A DNA stretch of 64,000 nucleotides from an uncultured Alphaproteobacteria bacterium (GCA_902826095.1 CADEDN010000001.1:62001-126000); one strand, 5' to 3'. Counted from the stretch's first letter, positions 7,768 to 17,285 are shown. Notes: generated by a model from the sequence alone, not told the origin. Translations and numbers: made by a program.

Positions 7768-9684
7768 TCACTGACACGCCAGACACTCGTCATAATCCGT
7801 TTTCGCCGCGCTTCGCATCATCACGCCGACATTTTCCATGCCGGGCTCGGTCGACGCTTCGCGCGCCGCGGCGGTCTCGTCGGCGGATTTTTTCGAGTTG
7901 GCGAAGCCGGCGCGCTGCACGCTTTTCGAGCGGCAGTAATAGAGCGATTTGACGCCTTTCTCCCACGCGCTCCAGTGCAGCATGTGGAGGTCCCATTTGT
8001 CGATGTCGCCGGGGAGGAAGACGTTGACCGACTGGCCCTGGCAGATGAAGGGCGAGCGGTCGGCGGCGAGTTCGACGACCCAGCGCTGATCAAGTTCGAA
8101 CGCGGTCTTGAAAATGTCCTTCTCGAGGCCGGAGAGGAAATCGAGGTGCTGGACCGATCCTTCATGCTCGATGATCGACGACCAGATCTCGTCCGTGTCG
8201 AAGCCCTTCTCAAAAAGCAGCTTTTGCAGCGCGAAATTCTTCACCGTGAACGAGCCCGAGAGCGTCTTGTGGACGAAGACGTTCGCCGGAATCGGCTCGA
8301 TGCAGGGGCTGCAGCCGCCGCAGATGATCGAGATCGAGGCGGTCGGGGCGATTGCGAGCTTGTGGGAGAAGCGCTGCTTGACGCCGCGCTCCTCGGCGTC
8401 CGGACAGGCGCCGCGCTCTTCGGCGAGGACGACGGACGCCGCATCCGCGCCCATGCGGATGTGCTTGAAGAGGCGGATGTTCCACGACTTCGCCATTGCG
8501 CTTTCGAACGGGACGCCCTGCTCCTGAAGGAACGAGTGAAAGCCCATGAGGCCGAGCCCGACGCTGCGCTCGCGCCTGGCCGAGTAGATCGCCTTCGCCA
8601 TCGACGGCGGCGCGCGGTTGATGAAATCTTCAAGCACATTGTCGAGGAAGCGCATCACGTCCTCGACGAACCGCTCGTCGTCTTTCCACTCGAAATATCT
8701 CTCGGCGTTGATCGAGGAGAGGCAGCAGACCGCAGTCCGATCCTCGCCGAAATGATCCTTGCCGGTGTGCAGCATGATCTCGGAGCAAAGGTTCGATGTC
8801 GAGACTTTGAGGCCGAGCTCGCGCTGGTGCTTGGGCATCGCCCTGTTCACGGTGTCGGAGAAGACGAGATAGGGCTCGCCTGTCTGCAGGCGGATCTCAA
8901 GAATTTTCTGCCACAATTTCCGGGCGCTGACGGTCTTGAGGACCTGGCCGTTCTTCGGCGATTTCAACCCGAATTCGGCGTCGGCGGCGACCGCCTCCAT
9001 GAATTCGTCGGTGATGTTGACGCCGTGGTGGAGGTTCAGCGATTTGCGGTTGAAGTCGCCTGAGGGTTTCCTGATCTCGAGGAACTCCTCGATCTCCGGA
9101 TGGTGGATGTCGAGATAGCAGGCGGCTGAGCCGCGGCGGAGCGAGCCCTGCGAGATCGCCAATGTCAGCGAATCCATCACGCGGATAAAGGGGATGATGC
9201 CGGAGGTCGCGCCGGCGCCTTTGACCTTCTCGCCGATCGATCTGACGCCCCCCCAATAGGTGCCGATGCCGCCGCCGTTCGAGGCGAGCGCGACATTTTC
9301 ATTCCACGTGCCGACGATGTCGTCGAGGGAATCGCCGACAGCGTTTAAGAAACATGAGATCGGCAGACCACGCGCGGCGCCGCCGTTCGAGAGCACCGGC
9401 GTCGCCGGCATGAACCACATTTTCGAAATGTAGTCGTAGATGCGCTGGGCGTGATCGGCGTCGTCGCCATAGGTCCGTGCGACCCGCGCAAACATGTCCT
9501 GATAGGTCTCGCCATCGAGGAGATAGCGGTCGTCGAGCGTCTTCTTGCCGAAGTCGGTGAGGAGGGCGTCGCGGGAGGGATCGAGAACGATGTCCCGGAC
9601 GATTCGCAAATCCGGCCGCCGCGCCTCGCGCGCTTCAACCGGCGCATTTTCAAGGATTTTCGCGGTTTCGGTCGCTGCAGACAT
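7768..9684 (-). CDS. nrdA: Class I ribonucleoside-diphosphate reductase, alpha subunit
   Basis: 638 residues from ATG 9684 (a TTG at 9702 is possible). It reduces ribonucleoside diphosphates to deoxyribonucleotides together with a beta subunit not in this window. The chain shows the redox cysteine in LPISCFLNAVGDS, the catalytic segment STSNLCSEIMLHTG (Asn, Cys, Glu), the partner cysteine in AVCCLSSINAERYF, and the C-terminal shuttle pair in DECLACQ. The N-terminal region is too short for a full ATP-cone, so overall activity control by dATP through a cone is probably absent. An NrdR box lies 183 bp upstream and a CtrA-type site beyond it, fitting cell-cycle and dNTP-linked control. Confidence 0.93.
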   Translation of the reverse strand: MSAATETAKILENAPVEAREARRPDLRIVRDIVLDPSRDALLTDFGKKTLDDRYLLDGETYQDMFARVARTYGDDADHAQRIYDYISKMWFMPATPVLSNGGAARGLPISCFLNAVGDSLDDIVGTWNENVALASNGGGIGTYWGGVRSIGEKVKGAGATSGIIPFIRVMDSLTLAISQGSLRRGSAACYLDIHHPEIEEFLEIRKPSGDFNRKSLNLHHGVNITDEFMEAVAADAEFGLKSPKNGQVLKTVSARKLWQKILEIRLQTGEPYLVFSDTVNRAMPKHQRELGLKVSTSNLCSEIMLHTGKDHFGEDRTAVCCLSSINAERYFEWKDDERFVEDVMRFLDNVLEDFINRAPPSMAKAIYSARRERSVGLGLMGFHSFLQEQGVPFESAMAKSWNIRLFKHIRMGADAASVVLAEERGACPDAEERGVKQRFSHKLAIAPTASISIICGGCSPCIEPIPANVFVHKTLSGSFTVKNFALQKLLFEKGFDTDEIWSSIIEHEGSVQHLDFLSGLEKDIFKTAFELDQRWVVELAADRSPFICQGQSVNVFLPGDIDKWDLHMLHWSAWEKGVKSLYYCRSKSVQRAGFANSKKSADETAAAREASTEPGMENVGVMMRSAAKTDYDECLACQ

Positions 9685-9866
9685 ATCTCTCGCCCTCTTC
9701 AAATGCCCTTCCTAGCGAAGGGCGCGATCAGCCTGTGCCGGGTTGCCCCAAAGGGCCGCGCCGGCTCTGGCGTAGCGTCGGTTTTCTCGCAAATTCGCTG
9801 CTTGCCGCAGCGTCTCCGGAGGCGTTGCCGGTCGATTGAGCCCTCAATGGACCGTCGCCGCCGTCG

Positions 9867-9882
9867 ACACAACATATAGTGA
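9867..9882 (-). promoter_or_regulatory. NrdR box upstream of nrdA
   Basis: ACACAACATATAGTGA matches the NrdR consensus acaCwAtATaTwGtgt at about 14 of 16 positions. NrdR boxes usually come in pairs three helical turns apart; a weak second candidate (about 8/16) is centred 30 bp upstream at 9897-9912. A TTGACG that could serve as -35 for nrdA lies at 9902-9897, placing the good box between promoter and gene. Confidence 0.65.
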
Positions 9883-9936
9883 TCGACCCCATTGCGAGCG
9901 TCAATATGAAGTTACCAACAGGTCAGAACTTTTTGG

Positions 9937-9951
9937 TTAAGGGAGTCTTAA
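9937..9951. promoter_or_regulatory. CtrA-type site with an internal GANTC
   Basis: TTAAGGGAGTCTTAA is an exact TTAA-N7-TTAA, the binding site class of the alphaproteobacterial cell-cycle regulator CtrA, and its spacer contains GAGTC, a target of the CcrM methylase. It lies 253 bp upstream of nrdA and just past the stop of the membrane-protein gene at 9972. Confidence 0.5.
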
Positions 9952-9971
9952 TCTGGCGCAAAAAGTGCGCC

Positions 9972-11444
9972 TTAATCCTTAAGCCATGGCGGCGTTTCGG
10001 GCGCATGGAAGCTTTGTTTCGGCGCCGCATTGCTGGGCCTCTTCGGGGAAATTATTTTTTCGCCGGGGGCTTGCCTGTCGGCGCGAAACACGGGGGGCGC
10101 CGCCGCAAAGCTCTGGGCGGCGAATCGAGGGGCCTCGGCGGCCCGCCGCCAGGGGAGAGCTTCATCCGGCGGCGCGGCGTGAAGGGTCGTTGGTCCCTTT
10201 CCGCCGGTGTCGATTCGCGCTCTGAATATCTCGAAAAGGTCTTCGACGCGCTGGGCGATATCACGGGCGCGCGGCGCCTGATCGCCGGTGATGGTCGAGC
10301 GAATCTCGCTCAGGGCCTTGGCCGCCCTTTCTTCCCGCGGTGCGCCGCCGCTGAGCTTTGCAAAGATCGAGGCGAGGGGATCGATCATGAAGAAATAGGT
10401 CAGGGCGCCGAACAGAATCAGCATCAGCGCGCCCGGATAGTCTTCAATTCCTCCTAATTCGCCGACAAGTTCGCGAAGCGACACGTCGATCGGCATGCCC
10501 ATCGCCGCGAAGACGCCGACGACCCCCATTGCGACGCCGAAGATCAGGCCGGCAAGGCCACCGCGCGTCAGGCCGGAGAAATATTCGCGATCGAGAACCG
10601 ACTCGGAAAATCCGTCGAGGCTGTTGAGATATGAGCGAAATCGCGTGATCGAAATTGTCAGCGGGACAGCCCGACCGTCGCTTTCCTCATCGACGAGGAA
10701 GGGCAGCTCATGAAAGAGCGAAATCGCCGCCTGCGCCGTCAGATGCGCCTTTGAAACTTCAGCGGCGACCGCGGCGTTCGGAAGGCTCAGATCCGCCAGT
10801 CTTTCCCGATGGTCCTTGAGGCGTTGGTCGAGCCGGCGCAAGATCGCGGCGAGCACGGCGCCATAGCCGCGGGCGCGGTCGCCGATCCTGCTGGTCGAAA
10901 AGCGATTGTTCATGATCCCGAGGATCAACGGCAGATAGGCGGCCGCAATTCCGGTAAGACAAAGCACGCCGAAAATCCGGAAAAGGCCTACCGCGTCAGC
11001 TTTCTGGATGGCGCCCGCCGGGACGGCGGAATCATTCAATTCGGCGACGATATGCGGCCACAGGAAGTAGATCGCCGCCGCTCCCCACATGAAGGAAATG
11101 AGAATGCGCAGCCACTGCGCGATTTCGAGCTCATCAGCGTCGCGCCGTTCCTTCAAGGCGGCGCCGATCGGCCTTGCAGCGTCGCGAAGCTTATCGAGGA
11201 ATCCGGACGTCTCGCCGGCGGATCGTCGAAGCAGATCATAAAGGTCGGCGTCGTCGCCGTGCCCGCCGGCGGCGCCGAAAATGAAGGTGTCCGGGTCGGA
11301 CAGCGCGGTTGCATTGACCGGCGGCGCCGCGCGCGGCCGAAAGAACGGTAGGGCTAGGCTAAAAAAGGGGCCACGGCGAGAAGCCGGCGCTTTGCGTTCG
11401 GCGCTGCGGACGTCCATCCCGAAACTTCTTCCTGACAGCGCCAT
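9972..11444 (-). CDS. Multi-pass membrane protein of unknown function
   Basis: 490 residues. Four hydrophobic segments are visible: WLRILISFMWGAAAIYFLW, FRIFGVLCLTGIAAAYLPLIL, GLAGLIFGVAMGVVGVFAAMG and ALMLILFGALTYFFMI. A soluble region of about 120 residues lies between the second and third segments and includes a helical, coiled-coil-like part (RRLDQRLKDHRERLADL). The C-terminal 90 residues are Pro/Ala-rich and probably disordered. The first 70 residues may be mis-started; an internal ATG encodes MDVRSAERK. It sits upstream of nrdA on the same strand, with the CtrA-type site between them, and is divergent from the amidohydrolase. I do not recognise the family. Confidence 0.65.
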   Translation of the reverse strand: MALSGRSFGMDVRSAERKAPASRRGPFFSLALPFFRPRAAPPVNATALSDPDTFIFGAAGGHGDDADLYDLLRRSAGETSGFLDKLRDAARPIGAALKERRDADELEIAQWLRILISFMWGAAAIYFLWPHIVAELNDSAVPAGAIQKADAVGLFRIFGVLCLTGIAAAYLPLILGIMNNRFSTSRIGDRARGYGAVLAAILRRLDQRLKDHRERLADLSLPNAAVAAEVSKAHLTAQAAISLFHELPFLVDEESDGRAVPLTISITRFRSYLNSLDGFSESVLDREYFSGLTRGGLAGLIFGVAMGVVGVFAAMGMPIDVSLRELVGELGGIEDYPGALMLILFGALTYFFMIDPLASIFAKLSGGAPREERAAKALSEIRSTITGDQAPRARDIAQRVEDLFEIFRARIDTGGKGPTTLHAAPPDEALPWRRAAEAPRFAAQSFAAAPPVFRADRQAPGEKIISPKRPSNAAPKQSFHAPETPPWLKD

Positions 11445-11644
11445 TGCCGGCCCCCCAAGTCGGCAAGTCTAGCGGAAAAATCCCCGGCGCGGAAACCCGT
11501 CGCCGCCGGCGCCGCCCGAGATGGCGTTTGCCGGCGCCGGGCGTTAGACTCCGCCCACGCCGATTCGGCGGCCGAGGGGCGTTCCCTGCGTCGTCGATCC
11601 GTTTGTGTCGCGGCGTCCAGCCAGTTCTTTGTATTGGAGAGACC

Positions 11645-13696
11645 ATGTCGCCAAAGTCATTCGCTTGTCTCGCCACCGCCCTGACGGCCGGCGTCTCGCT
11701 CCTGACGGTCGCCGCCGCTCATGACGGGGAGGGGGCGGCGACCGCGACGCCGCCGAAGGGCGCCAAGAGCTGGCAGATCCTTTCCGCCGGGGGCAAGCAT
11801 GGCGAGGAGCAGGTCTGGACCGACAAGGACGGCGTCCGCCATGCGCGCATGAAAATCGTGCTGCGCGGGCTCACCTATGACGTCGAACACGCGACGACCC
11901 TGAACGAGAAGGGGCTCCCGACGTCAATCGTCATCAAGGGCGTGACGCCGTCCGGCGACGCCGGCGAAACTTTCGCGGTCGACAACGGCGTCGCGACCTG
12001 GAAATCGCCCGCCGATGCCGGCGCGGCCCCCTGGCGCGACGATCTCGCCTACATCGCTTTCGGCGGGCCGCAGGACACGGCGTCGATCCTGATCGCCGCG
12101 CTTCTCGGCGATGAAGACGGCCGGCTCGACGCGCTGCCGGGCGGCGCGGTGAAAATCAGTGGGCTGACGACCGCGACCGTCAAGTCCGGCAGGGCGTCGA
12201 AGTCGCTGAAAGCGCTCGCGATCGACGGCGTCTCCTTCGAGCCGCAAGTCGCGTGGGTCGATGAGGATAACAACTTCTTTGCGAGCGTCGGCTGGCTCTC
12301 CTGGCTGCCGAAAGGGTTTGAGGGCGTCCGTCAGCAATTGATCGATGCGGAGACCGATGCGCTCGCCGCGCGCGCGCCGGCCTTGCGCGCGTCGCTTGTC
12401 AATGACCCCGGAAAACCCGTGCTTTTCAAGAACGTGAAAATCTACGACGCGGCGACCAACGGCTTCAAGAAAAAGCAGTCGGTGCTGGTTGAGGGCGAAA
12501 CCATCAGGGCGGTCGGCAAGAAGGCGAAGTCGAAAGAAGCGCTCGTTATCGACGGCAAGGGCAAGACGCTCGTCCCGGGCCTCTGGGACATGCATTACCA
12601 CACCGGCGGCGACGGCGCCGGGGTTCTCGCGCTCGCGACCGGCGTCACGTCAGTGCGCGACATCGGCAATGAAAAAGCGACGCTCTTGAAGCGCATCAAG
12701 CGCATTCGCGACGGCGCGCTCTTGGGGCCGGCGACCTATCCGATCCTCGGCATGGACGGCGACGGACCGCTGTCGGCGCAGGGCTTTGTCCGCATTCATT
12801 CGGTCGAGGAGGGCGTCAGGGAACTCGGCGTCGCCAAGGAGGAAGGGTTCCTCGGCGTGAAGCTCTACGGAACCATCAACCCGCAATGGGTAAAGCCCTT
12901 GGCCGATGAGGCGCACCGCCTCGGCTTGAGCGTGCAGGGGCATATTCCGGCCGGCATGCGTCCGTCCGAGGCCGTCGCCGCCGGCTATGACGGGATCAAT
13001 CACATCAACTTCATCGTCATGGATGCGATGCCGGATGACGTCGTCAAGACCTCGAACGGGCTCAATCGCTTCTTCGGACCCGGCAAACATGCGCAGCACG
13101 TCGATCTTTCCGCCGAGCCGATGGCGAGCTTTCTTGACGCGCTCGCGGCGAATAAGATCGTCGTCGACCCGACATTGACCGTGTACGAAGGAAGCTTCGT
13201 TCCCGAGCAGGGCGAAGTTCCAGCGTCCGCCGCGCCCTATCTCGGCGTCGTCCCGGCGCAGGTCGAGCGCGCCTTCAAGGCGGGCGGCATGGTCGCGCCC
13301 GCGGGCTATGACGCGACGCGGGCCGACATGCGCGCGAGCTTTGAAAAGCTCGTCGAAATCGTCGGCGTCATGCACGAAAAGGGCGTTCCGATCGTCGCCG
13401 GCACCGACGGCTTTCCGATGGACCTCATTCGCGAGATGGAGCTTTACGTGCGCGCCGGCATGACTAACGGCGAAGCGCTTGAAACGGCGACCGACGGCGC
13501 CGCGCGCGCGCTTGGGCAGGGCGACAGGGTCGGGTCGATCGCGCCCGGGCAGGCGGCCGACCTCGTTCTCGTCGGCGGCGACGTCGAGGCCTCGATCGGC
13601 GCGCTCCGCCGCGTCGAGACGGTCATGCAGGGCGGCAAGCTCATGGACGGCGCCGCCTTGCGCGAAGCGGCGGGCTTTACCGGCGCGCTGAAATAG
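11645..13696 (+). CDS. Exported amidohydrolase-superfamily enzyme
   Basis: 683 residues from ATG 11645 with GGAGA upstream. A signal peptide ends near LLTVAAAH. Residues about 30-240 form an N-terminal domain I do not recognise (TYDVEHATTLNEKGLPTS, then VAWVDEDNNFFASVGWLSWL). From about 255 the chain is an amidohydrolase: a small beta-domain (VLFKNVKIYDAAT), the metal motif DMHYH with His317 and His319, LSVQGHIPA, PIVAGTDGFP with the usual Asp, and the closing GSIAPGQAADLVLV. These enzymes hydrolyse C-N bonds in imidazolonepropionase/prolidase-like reactions. It is probably periplasmic. The substrate is unknown. Confidence 0.85.
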   Translation: MSPKSFACLATALTAGVSLLTVAAAHDGEGAATATPPKGAKSWQILSAGGKHGEEQVWTDKDGVRHARMKIVLRGLTYDVEHATTLNEKGLPTSIVIKGVTPSGDAGETFAVDNGVATWKSPADAGAAPWRDDLAYIAFGGPQDTASILIAALLGDEDGRLDALPGGAVKISGLTTATVKSGRASKSLKALAIDGVSFEPQVAWVDEDNNFFASVGWLSWLPKGFEGVRQQLIDAETDALAARAPALRASLVNDPGKPVLFKNVKIYDAATNGFKKKQSVLVEGETIRAVGKKAKSKEALVIDGKGKTLVPGLWDMHYHTGGDGAGVLALATGVTSVRDIGNEKATLLKRIKRIRDGALLGPATYPILGMDGDGPLSAQGFVRIHSVEEGVRELGVAKEEGFLGVKLYGTINPQWVKPLADEAHRLGLSVQGHIPAGMRPSEAVAAGYDGINHINFIVMDAMPDDVVKTSNGLNRFFGPGKHAQHVDLSAEPMASFLDALAANKIVVDPTLTVYEGSFVPEQGEVPASAAPYLGVVPAQVERAFKAGGMVAPAGYDATRADMRASFEKLVEIVGVMHEKGVPIVAGTDGFPMDLIREMELYVRAGMTNGEALETATDGAARALGQGDRVGSIAPGQAADLVLVGGDVEASIGALRRVETVMQGGKLMDGAALREAAGFTGALK

Positions 13697-13754
13697 GAGG
13701 GTCGCCGCGGGGGCGAATTGGTCATCACGGCTCGGGCGGGGCGACATCGCGCTG

Positions 13755-15938
13755 TTGGCGGTCGCGGCGTCAGCTCTTGCGTTCCTCATGCTGAAGGGCG
13801 TCCTGGTCGCGACGCCGCCGATCAAGCCGCAGGAATTCGACATCGACCGCGCGCGGGCGCGCCTTGTCCGGATCCTCGGCGACGAACGTCCGCACCCGGT
13901 CGATTCAGACGCCAGCGACGCCGTGCGCGACCGTCTTCTGACGGAGATTCGCGCGATCGGGTACGAACCAGACCTGCGCGACGACTTCGCCTGCCGCCAA
14001 TCAAAGCGCTGGAGCGCGCTCGCGTGCGCGCGCGTCAGGAACGTCGTCTTTCGCGCCGGGCCGACCGGCGGCGGCGCCGTGCTGCTAGCGTCCCATTATG
14101 ATTCCGTGGCGGCGGGGCCGGGCGCTGCGGACGACGGCGCCGGCGTCGCCGCGACACTTGAAATCGCCGCGATCTTGAAGAAACGCCGGCCGGCGAAGCC
14201 GGTGATCTTCCTGATCACCGAGGGCGAAGAAGACGGCCTCATCGGCGCCGCGTCTTTCGTGCGCGAGGATCCGCTGGCGGGCGCCGTCGAGGCGGTCATC
14301 AACATGGAAGCGCGCGGCGTCACCGGTCCCGCGCTGCTCTTTCAGACCAGCGATCCGAATGGCCGCGACATCGCGGCCTATGCGCAGCGCGCCAGGGACC
14401 CGTTCGGAAATTCGCTCGCGGCGAACATCTACAAGATGATGCCGAACGACACGGATCTTTCGGAGTTCCTTGCGCTCGGGCCGGACGCCGTCAATCTCGC
14501 CTTTTCGGGCCGCGTCGCCTATTACCACACGCCGCACGACAATCTGCGCAATCTCGACCGCAGGAGCCTTGCGCATCTGGGCGCATCGGCGCTCGCGGCG
14601 CTCGACGGATTTTTGGCCGCCGCGCCTGACAGCCGTAATCGCGCCGAGAGCGTCGAGGTTTATGCCGACGTCGGCGGGCGGTTCATTATTGTCGTCCCGA
14701 GGATCGCCGCGCTTGCGTCGCTCCTTTTCGGCCTGATCGTCTCGGCGATCGCCTTTGCAAGAATTGGCGGCGCCGCGCCGTTCATCGCCGCCGCCGCCCC
14801 GCTCATCGCCGTCATCGCCGCCGGCGCCGCGTCATTCGGCGCGGTGTCGCTCATCGCCGCCGCCCGCGCGGAGGAGACCTTCTGGTACGCCAGTCCCCAC
14901 TGGACGCGCGCCGTCATCTACCTTTCGGCGATCGGCGGCGGCGCGGCCGCGCTGTCGATTGCGGCGGGGGCAGGTCGCAACCGGCTCCTCTGCGCCGGCT
15001 GGTTCTGGTTTTCGGCGCTAGGGCTCGCCGCATACGCGGTCGCGCCGGGCTCGGCGCTCGTCACCGGCGCGCCGGCGGCTCTGTTTGCTTGCGCCGCGAT
15101 CTCAAGTCTCGGCGCGCCGCGCTTGCTGGCGCCGATCTCGCTGATCGCGCTTGTCGCCGCGCTGATCTTCTGGCTCCCGATGATGCACCTCGCCGAAGAA
15201 GCGCTTGGCGTCGCCGGCGCCTGGCCGATCGCCGGCGTCGCGGCGCTCTTGTTCATGTTGGCCGCGCCGATCGTCGTTCCTGAAGGCCGGATCGGCTGGC
15301 CGGCCCAAGCCATGCTCGCGTCATCTCTCGTGGTCGCCGTCATTCTTGCATTGACGGCGCGCGCCTATTCGCCGGCCGCGCCGCGCGGGCTCAATATCGC
15401 GCATATCGTGACGGCCGCGCCAGCCGAAGCGTATTGGAGTCTCGGCGCGTCGCCTGAGAGGCCGCCAAGGGAGATGGCGGGTCTCGCTGAATTCAGCCGC
15501 ATCAGGATCAAAGGCCTTACAGGAGAGCGCACGGCCGCCGCCGCGCCGCCGCATGACGGCGCGCCAATCGCCGTCGAAATTCTCTCGTCGACGCCGCACG
15601 AACAGGGGCGAGCGCTGCATTTGCGGATCGCGTCGAACGGCGCCGATCAGGTCGTGTTCGACATTCCGGATGAGGCCGGTCTCAGCGAAGCGTCGATCGC
15701 CGGAACCGCATCGCAATTCGATCAGCCGGGCGCGCGGTCGATTGTCTGTTCGGGCAGATCCTGCGCGACCTTCGACCTTTCCGTCGTCGTCGCCGCCGAA
15801 AGCGCGGAATGGACCGTTTACGGCATCCGGCATGGATTGGGCCCGGAAAGCGAGGCGCTCCGCGCGGCAAGGCCCGATTGGGCGACGCCGGTTCATGGCG
15901 GCGACGCGCGCATCGTTCTCAGCAAGGCGACGATCTGA
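13755..15938 (+). CDS. M28 family metallopeptidase with C-terminal membrane domain
   Basis: 727 residues. Zinc aminopeptidase signatures: ASHYDSV with His114 and Asp116, DDGAGVAAT, TEGEEDGLIGA with the catalytic Glu pair, and YYHTPHDN with the last zinc His. After residue about 310 come some eight or nine hydrophobic helices (for example IVVPRIAALASLLFGLIVSAIAFA), then a soluble C-terminal domain of about 180 residues. This architecture resembles ERMP1/Fxna-type membrane M28 peptidases. Only a TTG start at 13755 is available; the frame continues upstream (LGRGDIALL) without ATG or GTG, so the true N-terminus is uncertain and a start lost by sequence error is possible. It lies 58 bp after the amidohydrolase, likely co-transcribed. 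Confidence 0.85.
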   Translation: MAVAASALAFLMLKGVLVATPPIKPQEFDIDRARARLVRILGDERPHPVDSDASDAVRDRLLTEIRAIGYEPDLRDDFACRQSKRWSALACARVRNVVFRAGPTGGGAVLLASHYDSVAAGPGAADDGAGVAATLEIAAILKKRRPAKPVIFLITEGEEDGLIGAASFVREDPLAGAVEAVINMEARGVTGPALLFQTSDPNGRDIAAYAQRARDPFGNSLAANIYKMMPNDTDLSEFLALGPDAVNLAFSGRVAYYHTPHDNLRNLDRRSLAHLGASALAALDGFLAAAPDSRNRAESVEVYADVGGRFIIVVPRIAALASLLFGLIVSAIAFARIGGAAPFIAAAAPLIAVIAAGAASFGAVSLIAAARAEETFWYASPHWTRAVIYLSAIGGGAAALSIAAGAGRNRLLCAGWFWFSALGLAAYAVAPGSALVTGAPAALFACAAISSLGAPRLLAPISLIALVAALIFWLPMMHLAEEALGVAGAWPIAGVAALLFMLAAPIVVPEGRIGWPAQAMLASSLVVAVILALTARAYSPAAPRGLNIAHIVTAAPAEAYWSLGASPERPPREMAGLAEFSRIRIKGLTGERTAAAAPPHDGAPIAVEILSSTPHEQGRALHLRIASNGADQVVFDIPDEAGLSEASIAGTASQFDQPGARSIVCSGRSCATFDLSVVVAAESAEWTVYGIRHGLGPESEALRAARPDWATPVHGGDARIVLSKATI

Positions 15939-16008
15939 CCGGCTGCGCTTTGGGCTTGGCCTTGCCTCAGTCTGTTCGTAACGCTTCACGGGGGGAAGCG
16001 GAGCGCGC

Positions 16009-16794
16009 ATGGCGAGTTATTGCGAAGTCATTGACTCGTTCGCCTGGGAAGGCGGCGTATTCGCCGGCGTCGTCGCGGACAATTGGCTGCAGGGGCGCAC
16101 GCTCTATGGCGGCATGACGGCGGCGCTTTGCCTTGAAGGCGCGCTCGCCGCTTTCCCGGACGCGCCCGCGTTGCGCACCGCGCAGATTTCCTTTCTCGGC
16201 CCGCCCGAGGGCGCGCTCAAGATTACGCCCTGCGCGCTTCGACAGGGAAAGTCGGTGACGTTCGTCAACGTCGATCTTGCCGGCGAGAAAGGCCTCGCCG
16301 CGCGCGCGGTGTTCGCCTTCGGCGCCGCGCGCCAATCGATGTTCGCGGCGCATTTCGCGCCTGCGCCGTTCGTCCCCGGTCCTGACAAGGCGGCGATGTT
16401 CTTTCCGCTGGACGAGGGGCCGCTCTTTGCGCGCAACTTTGAGGTGATTCTGGCGAAAGGCGCCCTCCCGCTGACGGGATCGACGGAGCATGATCATTTC
16501 TTGTGGGTGCGCCACCGCGAGCGCAAAGCGACCTCGCTTGCGGCGCTCCTTGCGCTTGCGGATTTGCCGCCGCCGGCGGTATTTCCGATGTTTCCCAAAT
16601 TCGCGCCGATCAGCACCATGTCCTGGTCGTTCAATCTTCTCACGGATCATCCGGTGACGGATGACGGCTGGTGGCTCCTCGAATCGCGCGCGGAGAACGC
16701 CGCCGGGGGCTATTCGAGCCAGGATATGTTCGTCTGGAGCGCGCGCGGCGAACCGGTCCTTGCCGGGCGCCAGTCCGTGGCGATTTTCCTGTGA
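16009..16794 (+). CDS. Acyl-CoA thioesterase-like double hotdog protein
   Basis: 261 residues. The N-terminal half reads as a TesB-like hotdog domain: LQGRTLYGGMTAALCLEGALAAFPDAPALRTAQISFLGPP, with a typical strand pair QGKSVTFVNVDLAG. The C-terminal half is a second hotdog ending in WWLLESRAENAAGGYSSQDMFVWSARGEPVLAGRQSVAIF. Thioesterases of this group hydrolyse acyl-CoAs. The start ATG 16009 follows a GGAAGCGGAG-rich stretch. Its stop overlaps the GTG start of the VOC gene by four bases, so the two are translationally coupled. Confidence 0.82.
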   Translation: MASYCEVIDSFAWEGGVFAGVVADNWLQGRTLYGGMTAALCLEGALAAFPDAPALRTAQISFLGPPEGALKITPCALRQGKSVTFVNVDLAGEKGLAARAVFAFGAARQSMFAAHFAPAPFVPGPDKAAMFFPLDEGPLFARNFEVILAKGALPLTGSTEHDHFLWVRHRERKATSLAALLALADLPPPAVFPMFPKFAPISTMSWSFNLLTDHPVTDDGWWLLESRAENAAGGYSSQDMFVWSARGEPVLAGRQSVAIFL

Positions 16795-17174
16795 AGATCG
16801 CGACGCTTTCCTATCTCGTGCGCGATTATGACGAGGCGCGCGACTGGTTCGTCAGCAAGCTCGGCTTCGAGCTGATCGAGGATGCGAAACTCTCGGAGAA
16901 GAAGCGCTGGGTCGTCGTCGCGCCGAAGGGCGGGGCGGGCGCGGCGCTCCTGCTCGCGAAAGCGGCCGATGATTCGGAGCGCGCGGCGATCGGGTCGCAG
17001 TCCGGCGGGCGCGTGTTCCTCTTTCTCGAAACGGACGATTTTGATGGCGACTTTTCGGCGATGCGCGAAAGGGGCGTCAGGTTTCTGGAGGAACCGCGAC
17101 AGGAATCCTATGGCAAGGTCGCGGTCTTTGAGGACCTCTACCGCATGAAGTGGGATCTCATCGAACGCCGCTGA
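16791..17174 (+). CDS. VOC (glyoxalase/dioxygenase-fold) family protein
   Basis: 127 residues from GTG 16791, which overlaps the thioesterase stop as GTGA. It has the two beta-alpha-beta-beta-beta modules of the vicinal oxygen chelate fold: IATLSYLVRDYDEARDWFVSKLGFELIED and GRVFLFLETDDFDGDFSAMRERGVRFLEEP, ending with GKVAVFEDLYRMKWDLIER. The His expected at the first metal position of glyoxalase I is not obvious, so it may act on another substrate or bind no metal. The upstream open frame belongs to the thioesterase. Confidence 0.8.
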   Translation: MKIATLSYLVRDYDEARDWFVSKLGFELIEDAKLSEKKRWVVVAPKGGAGAALLLAKAADDSERAAIGSQSGGRVFLFLETDDFDGDFSAMRERGVRFLEEPRQESYGKVAVFEDLYRMKWDLIERR

Positions 17175-17211
17175 GGCTGCGACAATTCGTTCGCGCGCTC
17201 GCCGCCGAAAT

Positions 17212-17252
17212 CTGATCCTGATCAAATTCCATTTTGCGCGACTCCCTATTCA
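17212..17252 (+). promoter_or_regulatory. FNR-type box and -10 of ompW
   Basis: CTGATCCTGATCAA at 17212-17225 matches TTGAT-N4-ATCAA at all but the first base. TATTCA at 17247-17252 is a plausible -10 beginning 28.5 nt after the box centre, the class II activation layout. OmpW is FNR-controlled in enteric bacteria, which supports the call. Confidence 0.65.
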
Positions 17253-17285
17253 GGCTGCGGAACAACAGCAAAGCAGGGGAAACAA

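Noticed and set aside
7603-9063. 486-codon plus-strand frame opposite nrdA
   Set aside because: Antisense to nrdA, which has all its catalytic residues; no ribosome-binding site and no family-like sequence.
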